In this document: positions 15,836-22,496 of the stretch, in pieces
Position numbering within the stretch: position 1 is the first letter of the stretch
Layout of the letters: each line of letters opens with the position of its first letter
Origin: Paenibacillus sp.
Lineage (GTDB): Bacteria > Bacillota > Bacilli > Paenibacillales > Paenibacillaceae
DNA: 45,560 bases
Assembly (NCBI GenBank): GCA_031254035.1
Contig: JAIRVF010000094.1
Coordinates: 1 to 45,560, forward strand
Reading direction: 5' to 3'
Notes under the pieces: generated by a model
Told to the model about the DNA's origin: nothing
The model's database searches: none
Seen by the model: only the letters and a program-made list of their open reading frames with translations
Translations under genes and position numbers: made by a program

Positions 15836-16082
15836 CATTGAGAGATATCTTGATGCCCGTGATAAGAGCGAACTGTCCCGAATCCTCTGGAAGATCGAGC
15901 AAAGTCGTTATGAAGAGGGGAAAGAAGCTTCAAACACATATCTGGTTGTGAACGTTGATGAACCTTACGCTCCTAAAATTATCGAAATCATGAAGGCGAA
16001 TAACCATTGGGGACCAATAGAGGATCCGAACCAAGTCAAAGCTCAAATCGTGAATGATCAATTAGTTTTGGAGGATGCCTAA
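15783..16082 (+). CDS. Hypothetical protein (99 aa)
   Basis: ATG seven to eight bases after AAGGAAGATG, deep inside the end of the DUF1064 gene. It carries a mixed alpha/beta pattern (KNDDIERYLDARDKSELSRI; NTYLVVNVDEPYAPKIIEIM) and an acidic end. No family is recognised. Its stop codon shares bases with the methyltransferase ATG, so translation is probably coupled to that gene. Confidence 0.65.
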   Translation: MSVITRMEAKFTVIKNDDIERYLDARDKSELSRILWKIEQSRYEEGKEASNTYLVVNVDEPYAPKIIEIMKANNHWGPIEDPNQVKAQIVNDQLVLEDA

Positions 16083-18004
16083 TGAAAACGGAATACACAG
16101 CAGCTTTTCTATTTGGCGGTATTGGTGGAGGTGCGTTAGGTTTCAAAGGTGCCAGGGCCGAGTATATGGGGGCAAATGCGCGGTTTCGTAGTTTGTGCAG
16201 TATTGATTCTGACCAGGTAGTATGTCGAAATTACGAGCAGATTACTGGCGGAAAGGCGGTACAGATGGATTTATTTGACCGCCAGCAATACATTGACTTT
16301 CATGGGGTAGATGAACCTCCTAAAGGTTGGCAAGAAGCTGAACCTTGGGATTTATGGGAAGCATTTGGCGAAGAAGTCCCTGACGTAATATTCACCTCGC
16401 CACCGTGTAAAGGATTTAGTGGGCTGCTCCCCGAGAAGTCGGCCAAAAGTAAAAAGTATCAGGCACTTAACCTTTTAACCATTCGTGGGATTAACCTTGC
16501 TCTTTCTGCATGTCGGGATTATGGCGGAGAATTGCCAAGATTATTCCTCTTGGAAAACGTGCCGCGAATCATGACGCGTGGAAAGAAGATTCTTGAGAGG
16601 ATCAAGCAAACACTCAAAAAGTACGGTTACGCCCTAAATGATGAAACTCATGATTGTGGGGAAATCGGTGGTTTAGGTCAGCGCCGCAAACGATATCTTC
16701 TCATCGCTAGGAATGAAAAGCGTATGCCGGCCTTTGTATACCGGCCTGAAATGAAAGAATTAAAGACTATTGGAGATGTGATCGGGCCATTGCCATTACC
16801 AGGTGACGAAATAAATGGAGGCCCATTAAACCGAATTCCAATGCTACAGCGGAAAACATGGGAGCGCCTTGCCTTTATACCAGCAGGAGGGGATTGGAGA
16901 GATCTTGAGAGCGTGGAATTTGAGAAATACAGACTCGAACATGTTCCTCGGAGCGGGGCTTGGGCCGTAGATGACTGGAAACAACCGGGAAGAACCGTAA
17001 CAGGTGGAGCTGGAGTTGGACGAAGCAACGGTCTAGCAGCAATAAACGATCCTCGAACAGGATTTAAAGACAGCACTCATAAAGCAATTTATAGGGTTTC
17101 AAGGTATGACGAAGTTGGTCCTACTGTAACAGGTGCAGCTCGGCCAAATAACGGAGCGCTGTCTGTAAGTGATCCAAGGTTGAAAGAGCGTGAGGGCCGT
17201 CATCCTGGTGTATATCGTATAGTGCGATGTGATGAGCCAGCACCGTGTGTGACTGGAACGAGATTCGGCAGTGGTGCTCTTGCAATAGCTGACCCACGAA
17301 CACCTTCAGATAATTACGATGGCGATTATAACAGAACTGATGGCTACGGCATTCAGAAATGGGAGAAGCCAGCAAAAACGGTCAGAGGAGCAGCGCGTAT
17401 TATGAATTCAGCATCCTCCGTTGCTGACCCAAGACTAAATACTCGAAAGGGACGGTATCCTGGAACTTTCAGGGTTGAAGATTGGGAAGAGGCAGCAAAT
17501 ACCGTTCTTGGACAAACAGATATACAATGCGGAGCAGCATCAATTGGAGATCCTCGTTTAGGTTGCAGCCCTCGTTCGGGATCATATGGAGTTCAAAGAT
17601 GGGGTGAAACAGCTACTACAGTAACAGGGGCTAGGGATGTTCATTCAGGTAATGCAGCTATTGCAGACCCACGAATTCCAGAATATAACGAGCGCTGCGT
17701 GATGATGATTTTAGCTGAGGACGGAACTTGGCATCGACCATTTACCACCTATGAGCTGGCTGTGGGACTTCAAGGATTCCCAAGATACCTTCCAGACGGA
17801 AGACCATTTCAAATCGAAGGATGCTCAGACGCTAAAGCCCGTGAATATATCGGGAATGCTGTACCTCCTGATGCTGCTGAAGGCATGGCAAATGTCATTC
17901 TTATGGCAATGGTACTTTCTGATCAGGGAGAAACATTTCAATTTGGTTGGGAGCCGATATGGGTACAGCCAGAGAACATCCAGGAAAACCAGTTGATTCA
18001 TTGA
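16082..18004 (+). CDS. DNA cytosine-C5 methyltransferase with six tandem recognition-type repeats
   Basis: 640 residues. C5 methyltransferase motifs are clear: motif I (FLFGGIGGGALGF, 9-21), motif IV with catalytic Cys109 (SPPCKGFSG), ENV (159-161), motif VIII (GQRRKRYLL, about 199-207) and motif X (EYIGNAVPPD, 588-597). Between VIII and X, where target recognition normally lies, residues 289-535 are six repeats of 37-45 residues with the pattern Y-x-V...W..P..TVTG...G..A..DPR. Multispecific Bacillus phage methyltransferases also hold several recognition domains in a row, so it may modify several targets. No restriction endonuclease is adjacent, which suits self-protection of phage DNA. Confidence 0.9.
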   Translation: MKTEYTAAFLFGGIGGGALGFKGARAEYMGANARFRSLCSIDSDQVVCRNYEQITGGKAVQMDLFDRQQYIDFHGVDEPPKGWQEAEPWDLWEAFGEEVPDVIFTSPPCKGFSGLLPEKSAKSKKYQALNLLTIRGINLALSACRDYGGELPRLFLLENVPRIMTRGKKILERIKQTLKKYGYALNDETHDCGEIGGLGQRRKRYLLIARNEKRMPAFVYRPEMKELKTIGDVIGPLPLPGDEINGGPLNRIPMLQRKTWERLAFIPAGGDWRDLESVEFEKYRLEHVPRSGAWAVDDWKQPGRTVTGGAGVGRSNGLAAINDPRTGFKDSTHKAIYRVSRYDEVGPTVTGAARPNNGALSVSDPRLKEREGRHPGVYRIVRCDEPAPCVTGTRFGSGALAIADPRTPSDNYDGDYNRTDGYGIQKWEKPAKTVRGAARIMNSASSVADPRLNTRKGRYPGTFRVEDWEEAANTVLGQTDIQCGAASIGDPRLGCSPRSGSYGVQRWGETATTVTGARDVHSGNAAIADPRIPEYNERCVMMILAEDGTWHRPFTTYELAVGLQGFPRYLPDGRPFQIEGCSDAKAREYIGNAVPPDAAEGMANVILMAMVLSDQGETFQFGWEPIWVQPENIQENQLIH

Positions 18005-18035
18005 TTAAATAACTAAAACAACGTGGGTGATTTGC

Positions 18036-18224
18036 ATGGGAAAGAAAAAAATGAAGCCTGGGGAAAGTGAGAAGATTACAGGGCAGTATGGTTCTTATGA
18101 AAGATATTTTCTATCAGAAGATGAACTTCAGAAATATAAGGAGCTTCCTCCAGATCCTTATTGGGAAAAGAACTCTAAACCAATAATGCCGCCTGGAACT
18201 TTAAATAATGAAAAAGGAGCATAG
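18036..18224 (+). CDS. Small hypothetical protein (62 aa)
   Basis: ATG at 18036 with GGGTGA upstream. A polar protein starting MGKKKMKPGESEKITGQYGS and ending in a Pro-rich part (LPPDPYWEKNSKPIMPPG). No membrane segment or catalytic motif. Last gene of the replication operon before the convergent XRE gene; only 5 bp separate the two stop codons. Confidence 0.55.
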   Translation: MGKKKMKPGESEKITGQYGSYERYFLSEDELQKYKELPPDPYWEKNSKPIMPPGTLNNEKGA

Positions 18225-18229
18225 AGGGG

Positions 18230-18439
18230 TTATTCCTCTTGCTCCTCAATTATCTCAAATAATTCTTCAATAGATATATTTAAAGCTCTCGAAATACGAA
18301 ATAGGTGTTCAATTCGGTATTGAACATTCTTATCAAATCTTGAGACTGCTGCTTGAGGAATGCCAGCAGCATTAGCCAAATCAATTTGCGTTAATCCTCG
18401 TTCTTTCAATATAGATAACAACTTTGGTTTTATGATCAT
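18230..18439 (-). CDS. XRE-family repressor of the small-peptide module
   Basis: 69 residues forming one XRE helix-turn-helix (LLSILKERGLTQIDLANAAG; IPQAAVSRFDKN) with an acidic tail (FEIIEEQEE). GAGAGGG eight bases before ATG 18439 fixes the start over the GTG at 18448. The gene faces away from a small membrane peptide gene, and the 150 bp between them holds two divergent promoters, each overlapped by a TATAC...GTATA-type palindrome. It is thus probably an autorepressor that also controls the peptide. Confidence 0.85.
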   Translation of the reverse strand: MIIKPKLLSILKERGLTQIDLANAAGIPQAAVSRFDKNVQYRIEHLFRISRALNISIEELFEIIEEQEE

Positions 18440-18476
18440 TTTATGCACCCTCTCTCACCATCATATTTCGATATTA

Positions 18477-18541
18477 ATTATACACTTGCGTATAATTTGC
18501 GTCAATTAGTATTGACTATAGAATATACGATAGTGTATAAT
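18477..18541. promoter_or_regulatory. Divergent promoters with two palindromic operators
   Basis: Plus strand: TTGACT (18512-18517), 18 bp, TATAAT (18536-18541). Minus strand: TTGACG (complement of 18500-18505), 17 bp, TATAAT (complement of 18477-18482). Palindrome TATACACTTGCGTATA (18479-18494) overlaps the minus -10, and TATACGATAGTGTATA (18524-18539) overlaps the plus -10. Their centres are 45 bp apart. One repressor could therefore shut both promoters. Confidence 0.85.
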
Positions 18542-18588
18542 GTAATCAAGAGGCTGAAAGAATGACCTCGGAAAGAAAGGGTGAAAAA

Positions 18589-18717
18589 ATGAAAGATTGG
18601 GTAACGCTCCTCACGGCAATCATCCAATTCATAACGGCAATACTCTTACTTAGAAAAACACGTGAGGAAAACAAAAAAGGAACCAAAAAACGCCGCGACC
18701 ACCGCAAACGTAAATAG
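18589..18717 (+). CDS. Small membrane peptide with basic tail (42 aa)
   Basis: GAAAGAAAGG precedes the ATG. Residues about 4-21 are one hydrophobic helix (WVTLLTAIIQFITAILLL). Residues 22-42 are strongly basic (RKTREENKKGTKKRRDHRKRK). Size and layout resemble holin-like or type I toxin peptides of Bacillales prophages. It is transcribed from a promoter apparently repressed by the divergent XRE protein, so expression on derepression is likely. Toxicity is inferred from the layout only. Confidence 0.65.
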   Translation: MKDWVTLLTAIIQFITAILLLRKTREENKKGTKKRRDHRKRK

Positions 18718-18724
18718 GTTCCTC

Positions 18725-18744
18725 GGAGGGGTTACCGCCCCTCC
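18725..18744 (+). promoter_or_regulatory. Intergenic GC-rich stem-loop
   Basis: GGAGGGG (18725-18731), loop TTACCG, CCCCTCC (18738-18744), just after the small membrane peptide gene. No T-run follows, so attenuation or mRNA stabilisation is more likely than termination. Confidence 0.55.
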
Positions 18745-18792
18745 TCCCAATCTTAACATAAAGCAAGTAAATTTTAAACGGGAGTGATTGAA

Positions 18793-19008
18793 ATGCTAAC
18801 TGCTACTGAAATAATAAACTACTCAAATAAGTTAAGCATGTCGCGTGCAAGAACTATTGACCAATTTTTCATTAACTTATACGGAACAGGCATTGATTTG
18901 GATGATCCATTCTTCGCTGAATTACGAGATACACTGAACGCAATTATGGTTCTGGAAGAAGTTAATGATCCTAACGGTTACACCTATTATGAATGGATTG
19001 ATAGATAA
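18793..19008 (+). CDS. Hypothetical protein (71 aa)
   Basis: ATG 18793 is seven bases after GGGAGTG; an in-frame GTG at 18784 is too close to it. An acidic helical protein (LTATEIINYSNKLSMSRARTI; AELRDTLNAIMVLEEV). No recognised domain. It lies in a run of small genes each separated by a GC-rich stem-loop. Confidence 0.6.
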   Translation: MLTATEIINYSNKLSMSRARTIDQFFINLYGTGIDLDDPFFAELRDTLNAIMVLEEVNDPNGYTYYEWIDR

Positions 19009-19013
19009 AAACC

Positions 19014-19027
19014 GGGGCTTCGGCCCC
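19014..19027 (+). promoter_or_regulatory. Stem-loop with UUCG tetraloop
   Basis: GGGGC (19014-19018), TTCG, GCCCC (19023-19027), only a few bases before the AAGGAGG ribosome site of the next gene. UUCG loops make very stable hairpins. There is no T-run, so it probably protects mRNA or tunes initiation. Confidence 0.6.
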
Positions 19028-19044
19028 TCTAAGGAGGAATAACG

Positions 19045-19308
19045 ATGAAAAAGAAAGTGACCACCTATAAAGGATTCAAGATTAGAGATGACATAGATGA
19101 CATCACTGGGAAGCCGGTATTTAAGGTATATACGAAAGAGGAATGGGCGCACAGCGCAGAAGTTCGCTGTTACGAATGGGAAGCGTGCAGCATGAAAGAA
19201 GCCGCGGATTTCGTAGATTTGTACGAGCAAGGCGTCACTGTCACAATGGACAGTTTTTTGGACTACTTAGAGGTAACGGGCTTCAGACTCTTCAATGAGG
19301 AGGAATGA
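19045..19308 (+). CDS. Hypothetical protein (87 aa)
   Basis: AAGGAGG five to six bases before the ATG gives a strong start. The protein is mixed alpha/beta (TTYKGFKIRDDIDDITGKPV; FKVYTKEEWAHSAEVRCYEW), with a helical acidic end. I do not recognise it. The stop is 3 bp before the next ATG, so it forms a unit with the 26-residue membrane peptide. Confidence 0.6.
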   Translation: MKKKVTTYKGFKIRDDIDDITGKPVFKVYTKEEWAHSAEVRCYEWEACSMKEAADFVDLYEQGVTVTMDSFLDYLEVTGFRLFNEEE

Positions 19309-19311
19309 AAC

Positions 19312-19392
19312 ATGGAGACATTAACTTTGATTATCGGGATCGCAGCACTATCATTATCAGTTTTAGCGTTATATAAAGCGATTCGTAAATAA
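19312..19392 (+). CDS. Very short membrane peptide (26 aa)
   Basis: GAGGAGG precedes the ATG by about six bases. METLTLIIGIAALSLSVLAL is almost wholly hydrophobic, ending in YKAIRK. It is one membrane helix with a short basic tail, again the layout of phage type I toxin or holin-like peptides. A strongly structured RNA region follows directly. Confidence 0.5.
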   Translation: METLTLIIGIAALSLSVLALYKAIRK

Positions 19393-19404
19393 CCGCCTGA
19401 TGAT

Positions 19405-19463
19405 GACCGGATGGAAACCGGTCGAAACCTACCGGCTTATGCCGGGATGGTCGCGGATATCCG
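19405..19463 (+). ncRNA. Three consecutive stem-loops (possible structured RNA element)
   Basis: GACCGG/CCGGTC (19405-19410 with 19418-19423), CCGGC/GCCGG (19432-19436 with 19441-19445) and the palindrome CGGATATCCG (19454-19463) follow each other within 60 bases. The region separates the 26-residue peptide from the next gene. It does not match any riboswitch I can recall. It could be a regulatory leader, an antisense target or a processing region. Confidence 0.35.
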
Positions 19464-19479
19464 ATCCAAATAATAATGG

Positions 19480-19497
19480 TAAGGAAACTTTTCCTTA
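19480..19497. repeat. Dispersed palindrome, copy 1
   Basis: TAAGGAAA CT TTTCCTTA: perfect 8-bp arms. First of five related intergenic palindromes (others at 25895, 26724, 30301 and 38231). It lies 57 bp before the next gene. Confidence 0.75.
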
Positions 19498-19553
19498 CAT
19501 GAAAAGGAGTGAATTAGAGGCTGGGTTTTTTTAATTATTAATTGGGGGTAGTC

Positions 19554-19733
19554 ATGATGCCTGTTAAAACTATCAATTTCTCTGAGTTGGATAGTCAGCC
19601 GATAGAAATTCAGGAAGCAATTGCTTTCTACGCTGCTCATACTGTCCTTCCGGTCCATTTCTCAGCGGCAGATCGTGATCGATACTATAAGATCCTGGAA
19701 CAGGCTGGATTCATTGAAAGTGTGAACATGTAG
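19554..19733 (+). CDS. Hypothetical protein (59 aa)
   Basis: Two consecutive ATGs (19554, 19557) follow GGGGGT. A small acidic protein (INFSELDSQPIEIQEAIAFY; FSAADRDRYYKILEQAGF). No domain recognised. The last base of its TAG is the first base of the GTG start of the zinc-ribbon gene, so the two are coupled. Confidence 0.6.
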   Translation: MMPVKTINFSELDSQPIEIQEAIAFYAAHTVLPVHFSAADRDRYYKILEQAGFIESVNM

Positions 19734-19882
19734 TGGAGAAGGAACAAGAATATTCTCATTGCATGATATGTGGCAGGAAACTCAAAAATCCGCAGTACCG
19801 TCGTAGTGGAATAGGTCCAAAATGTAAGCAGAAGCAAAGTAAAAATAAAGTCGGAAAAGAAGTACAGATGAAATTATTTTGA
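19733..19882 (+). CDS. Zinc-ribbon protein of DUF6011 type with C-terminal QMKLF
   Basis: 49 residues from GTG 19733. The motif CMICGRKLKNPQYRRSGIGP followed by K and a third Cys (Cys10, 13 and 31) is typical of the short DUF6011 zinc ribbon (CxxCGRxL...GxGPxC). The protein ends exactly with QMKLF (45-49), a close match to the bacterial sliding-clamp-binding pentapeptide (QxxLF). Because this phage encodes a clamp, docking to it is a reasonable hypothesis. Confidence 0.65.
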   Translation: MEKEQEYSHCMICGRKLKNPQYRRSGIGPKCKQKQSKNKVGKEVQMKLF

Positions 19883-19912
19883 CTTATTAATTGTGAAGGG
19901 TGGTGAGTGAGA

Positions 19913-20584
19913 ATGCATCAAACATTTTGGAAACCTGAGAAAAATGTTAAGGAGAAGAAGGTTTATAACAGCCTTCAATACCGTAAACCGAAACAAAAGA
20001 AGGAACTGCCAGAGTGGAAGAAGGACATTCTTTCTCACCACACACATAGATCAAGTACCAAGGACCGCGGCGAGTTTCCAAAGGAAGCTATCGCTGAATT
20101 AATAGAGGAATCAAACGGCATATGCCAGCATTGTAAAGATGCTGAAGCAACAACTACACATCATGTCATGCCACGTGGCCGTAAAGGCCGCGGTGTTAAG
20201 ACTAATGGATTACGTCTCTGCTGGCCCTGTCACGATAAGATTCAAACTGATGAGGAATTGCTACAATACTGGATTTCAGTCTATCGCGAAAAATATGGAG
20301 ATTACTTCTGGTTTGACGAACAGGATTGGGAGGAATACAACCGGAAGCAGGACGCTGTTAAGGCTTCTGAAGCCGAACGAGCGGAACGAATGGAGAAGAT
20401 TCAGCCGGTTGTTGATTTACTTTCCTCTGGAGCGGGCAGAGCGCTTAAAACCAAAGAACTTCGGCTCCTTGAATGTTTTGATGACAAAGAAATGAGCGTA
20501 TTTACAAACCTGATGAAAGATGTCATTGAGGTCGGAACTATCAAGCATGAGGTCCCTTTCGGATACGGATATTTTGATGATTGA
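19913..20584 (+). CDS. HNH endonuclease domain protein
   Basis: 223 residues; AAGGGTGG nine bases before ATG 19913 (a GTG at 19907 is too close). The zinc-HNH core lies at 71-107: CQHC (71-74), THHVMPRG with H83/H84, N98 and CWPCH (103-107). It would bind and nick or cut DNA with a divalent metal. The C-terminal half is a charged helical region plus a winged-helix-like end. HNH proteins near terminase often aid packaging, but this one lies 6 kb upstream, so homing-like or anti-host roles are equally possible. Confidence 0.85.
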   Translation: MHQTFWKPEKNVKEKKVYNSLQYRKPKQKKELPEWKKDILSHHTHRSSTKDRGEFPKEAIAELIEESNGICQHCKDAEATTTHHVMPRGRKGRGVKTNGLRLCWPCHDKIQTDEELLQYWISVYREKYGDYFWFDEQDWEEYNRKQDAVKASEAERAERMEKIQPVVDLLSSGAGRALKTKELRLLECFDDKEMSVFTNLMKDVIEVGTIKHEVPFGYGYFDD

Positions 20585-20595
20585 GGAGAATATTT

Positions 20596-21027
20596 ATGAA
20601 GGCCATAACGATAATTCAACCCTGGGCGACTCTGATCGCCCTTGGAGAAAAACAATTCGAAACGTGCAGTTGGCGCACAAATTATAGAGGAGAGCTAGCG
20701 ATCCATGCAGGCAAGAAGGTAGATCGTGAAGCTTGCCGAACCGAGCCGATCTGTTCCACGCTGGAAAAGTACGGATATACGGAGGATAACCTTCCTACGG
20801 GGGCGATTGTAGCTATAGTGACACTGAAGGACTGTTTGCAGTCAGTAGATACTTGGACAGATGGATATGTACTCGAAAATGGTTCTTACGTCTATCCCCC
20901 AGAGTATGAGCTTGGTGATTTCACTCCTGGCCGGTATGGATGGCAATTATCAAACAATAGATGGCTGCCTGAGCCGATCCCGGCCAAGGGCATGCAGGGA
21001 CTATGGAACTGGGAGGGATTAAATTGA
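20596..21027 (+). CDS. ASCH-domain protein
   Basis: 143 residues starting MKAITIIQPWATLIALGEKQ, the classic ASCH opening, followed by the conserved ETCSWRTNYRGELAIHA and later GAIVAIVTLKDC and PGRYGWQL. ASCH is a PUA-like RNA-binding fold, and some members are nucleases or tRNA-modification related. GAGGAG lies before the ATG. The gene overlaps the start region of the YopX gene by 4 bp. Confidence 0.88.
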   Translation: MKAITIIQPWATLIALGEKQFETCSWRTNYRGELAIHAGKKVDREACRTEPICSTLEKYGYTEDNLPTGAIVAIVTLKDCLQSVDTWTDGYVLENGSYVYPPEYELGDFTPGRYGWQLSNNRWLPEPIPAKGMQGLWNWEGLN

Positions 21028-21437
21028 TTCAAAGTATGTATCGTGGGAAATCAAAAGAAACTCATGAATGGGTATTTGGATCATTAGTGCAAGTCAGCGG
21101 TAGCGGGTCACTAGCAATATCTTATCTTGATGATAACGGACATATTAAGATGCAAGAGATCGAGAAAGAGACAGCGGGCATGTTTACTGGATGTGACGAT
21201 GACCATGAAACAGATAGAGGATATAGTCAGCTTTGGTCAGGAGACATAATCGAATTGCAGTATAAAGGAGAGTTAATTACTTGCAAGATCGAATATGAGA
21301 TATGCGGATTTATGCTTGTCTCAGATTTATTCGATGATGGTTTTATTTGGATGTCAGACTTGGTTGAAAGTGATGGTTTATATAATTGGATTCCTGATTC
21401 CAAATTGATAGGCAATATTCATTCTCATGAAAACTAG
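21024..21437 (+). CDS. YopX-family phage protein
   Basis: 137 residues; TTG 21024 follows GGGAGGG. YopX features are MYRGKSKETHEWVFGSLVQV at the N-terminus, then GDDDHETDRGYSQLWSGDII-like spacing with 'GDIIEL' and VSDLFDDGFIW. YopX domains are beta-rich and known from SPbeta and many Gram-positive phages; their function is unknown. It overlaps the ASCH gene end. Confidence 0.85.
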   Translation: MIQSMYRGKSKETHEWVFGSLVQVSGSGSLAISYLDDNGHIKMQEIEKETAGMFTGCDDDHETDRGYSQLWSGDIIELQYKGELITCKIEYEICGFMLVSDLFDDGFIWMSDLVESDGLYNWIPDSKLIGNIHSHEN

Positions 21438-21517
21438 GTGGACTTAATAGAACATAGTTCAGGTAATTTATAAATCTCAGTACTCATATCAAACAACTAA
21501 TTATATGGGAGTGGGAA

Positions 21518-21793
21518 ATGACAATGGATCGTAAAAAGATCATGCTACCTCCAGAAGAGCAAGAAGAATACATCATAACAGTTGATCAGCGAAAGGGATA
21601 CGCTCAGTCAGGATGGGTGACAGGAACAAAGGTACGTAGAGTATCAAAATGGCTATCTGGAAATGGATGTGGAGTCAGGCAAGCATTGTTTGTCCTATCC
21701 GATAAACCATGGGGCGATTACGATGTATGGGAAGATCATGTCAGGCCAGTTTTAGGTCAAATGGATTTGTTTGATCTGATTGAATTTCATTAA
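21518..21793 (+). CDS. Hypothetical protein with clamp-binding-like QMDLF near C-terminus
   Basis: 91 residues, GGGAGTGGG before the ATG. The N-terminal part is beta-rich (EEYIITVDQRKGYAQSGWVT; TKVRRVSKWLSGNGC). The C-terminus carries QMDLF (81-85) followed by DLIEFH. QMDLF is a textbook bacterial clamp-binding pentapeptide and sits in a probably flexible tail. The rest of the protein is not recognised. Confidence 0.65.
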   Translation: MTMDRKKIMLPPEEQEEYIITVDQRKGYAQSGWVTGTKVRRVSKWLSGNGCGVRQALFVLSDKPWGDYDVWEDHVRPVLGQMDLFDLIEFH

Positions 21794-21814
21794 ACAAGGG
21801 AGAGATGAACGGAT

Positions 21815-22180
21815 ATGGGGAAAATGAATATAGAGGATGCAAAAAAGTGGGATGATACGGAGCTAGATTTGCGGATTGATGTGGATGTGTTTGGCAAGGA
21901 AGAAGATATATTACGGTCTGGGTGGGTCAAATTTGATGATTTCTCGACCTATCCCATGAGATATAGCACTGACATAAAACATGCAAGAGAAGTACAAGCA
22001 AAGGCTATCGACGTGGACGCAGAAGGTTATGTTTGCAGGTTGATTAACGTATCCGGCGGTACCATATTTTACACTTCTGATGGTGGCTTTGATCTATATG
22101 GTGTTTCGACTTTACTCCAAGCTACGCCACGTGAAATATCTGAAGCTGCTTATCTAACATTACAGGGGCATTCAACATAA
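21815..22180 (+). CDS. Hypothetical protein (121 aa)
   Basis: ATG 21815 with GGGAGAG upstream. Acidic, mixed alpha/beta (TELDLRIDVDVFGKEEDILR; IDVDAEGYVCRLINVSGGTI), with no recognised motif. It is part of the small-gene bank and has no close partner. Confidence 0.6.
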   Translation: MGKMNIEDAKKWDDTELDLRIDVDVFGKEEDILRSGWVKFDDFSTYPMRYSTDIKHAREVQAKAIDVDAEGYVCRLINVSGGTIFYTSDGGFDLYGVSTLLQATPREISEAAYLTLQGHST

Positions 22181-22233
22181 AGGTAGAGGCAATGACGCAC
22201 TAGACACAAAGAGCGAAGGAGTGATGTTTAAGA

Positions 22234-22455
22234 ATGGGTGTTTACTTAAAAGGCGAATTAAAGAAATTGTCTTTAGACTCGTTAATTAAAGTGCGTAAAA
22301 TCCATGAAAAAGACCTTGTTAAATACCATACTTCGGAAGCCTACCCTAACAGGGAAAGGGACATTGAAGTAACGAAGCAGAACATTCCTCTACTTGATAA
22401 TGAGATACAAGCTAAGAGCCGACAATGCACATTCCGAACTAAATACACAGGATAG
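22234..22455 (+). CDS. Hypothetical protein (73 aa)
   Basis: The ATG at 22234 is about 10 bases after GAAGGAGTG. An overlapping shorter frame from ATG 22223 also exists but ends after about 20 codons. The product is basic and helical (ELKKLSLDSLIKVRKIHEKD; REDIEV-like middle), with no domain I can name. Its TAG stop lies in the left arm of the following hairpin. Confidence 0.5.
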   Translation: MGVYLKGELKKLSLDSLIKVRKIHEKDLVKYHTSEAYPNRERDIEVTKQNIPLLDNEIQAKSRQCTFRTKYTG

Positions 22456-22477
22456 GGGCACAACCATGCCTCTGTCC
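22450..22477 (+). promoter_or_regulatory. Stem-loop overlapping a stop codon
   Basis: GGATAGGGGCA (22450-22460) pairs with TGCCTCTGTCC (22467-22477) using two G-U pairs. It is followed by the AAAGGAG of the next gene and closely resembles the stem at 23085-23118, which begins with the same ACACAGGATAGG word. Confidence 0.55.
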
Positions 22478-22496
22478 TACAAAGGAGCGAATGAAA

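Noticed and set aside
16262..16276. QMDLF in the methyltransferase (residues 61-65) as a third clamp-binding peptide
   Set aside because: It lies in the folded Rossmann core near motif III, where D-x-x-D acidic residues are expected, so the match is probably coincidental.
18725..19027. The GC-rich stems as Rho-independent terminators
   Set aside because: No T-run follows, and ribosome sites come at once.
20139..20495. 118-codon plus-strand open frame
   Set aside because: Lies fully inside the HNH gene in another frame; no ribosome site.
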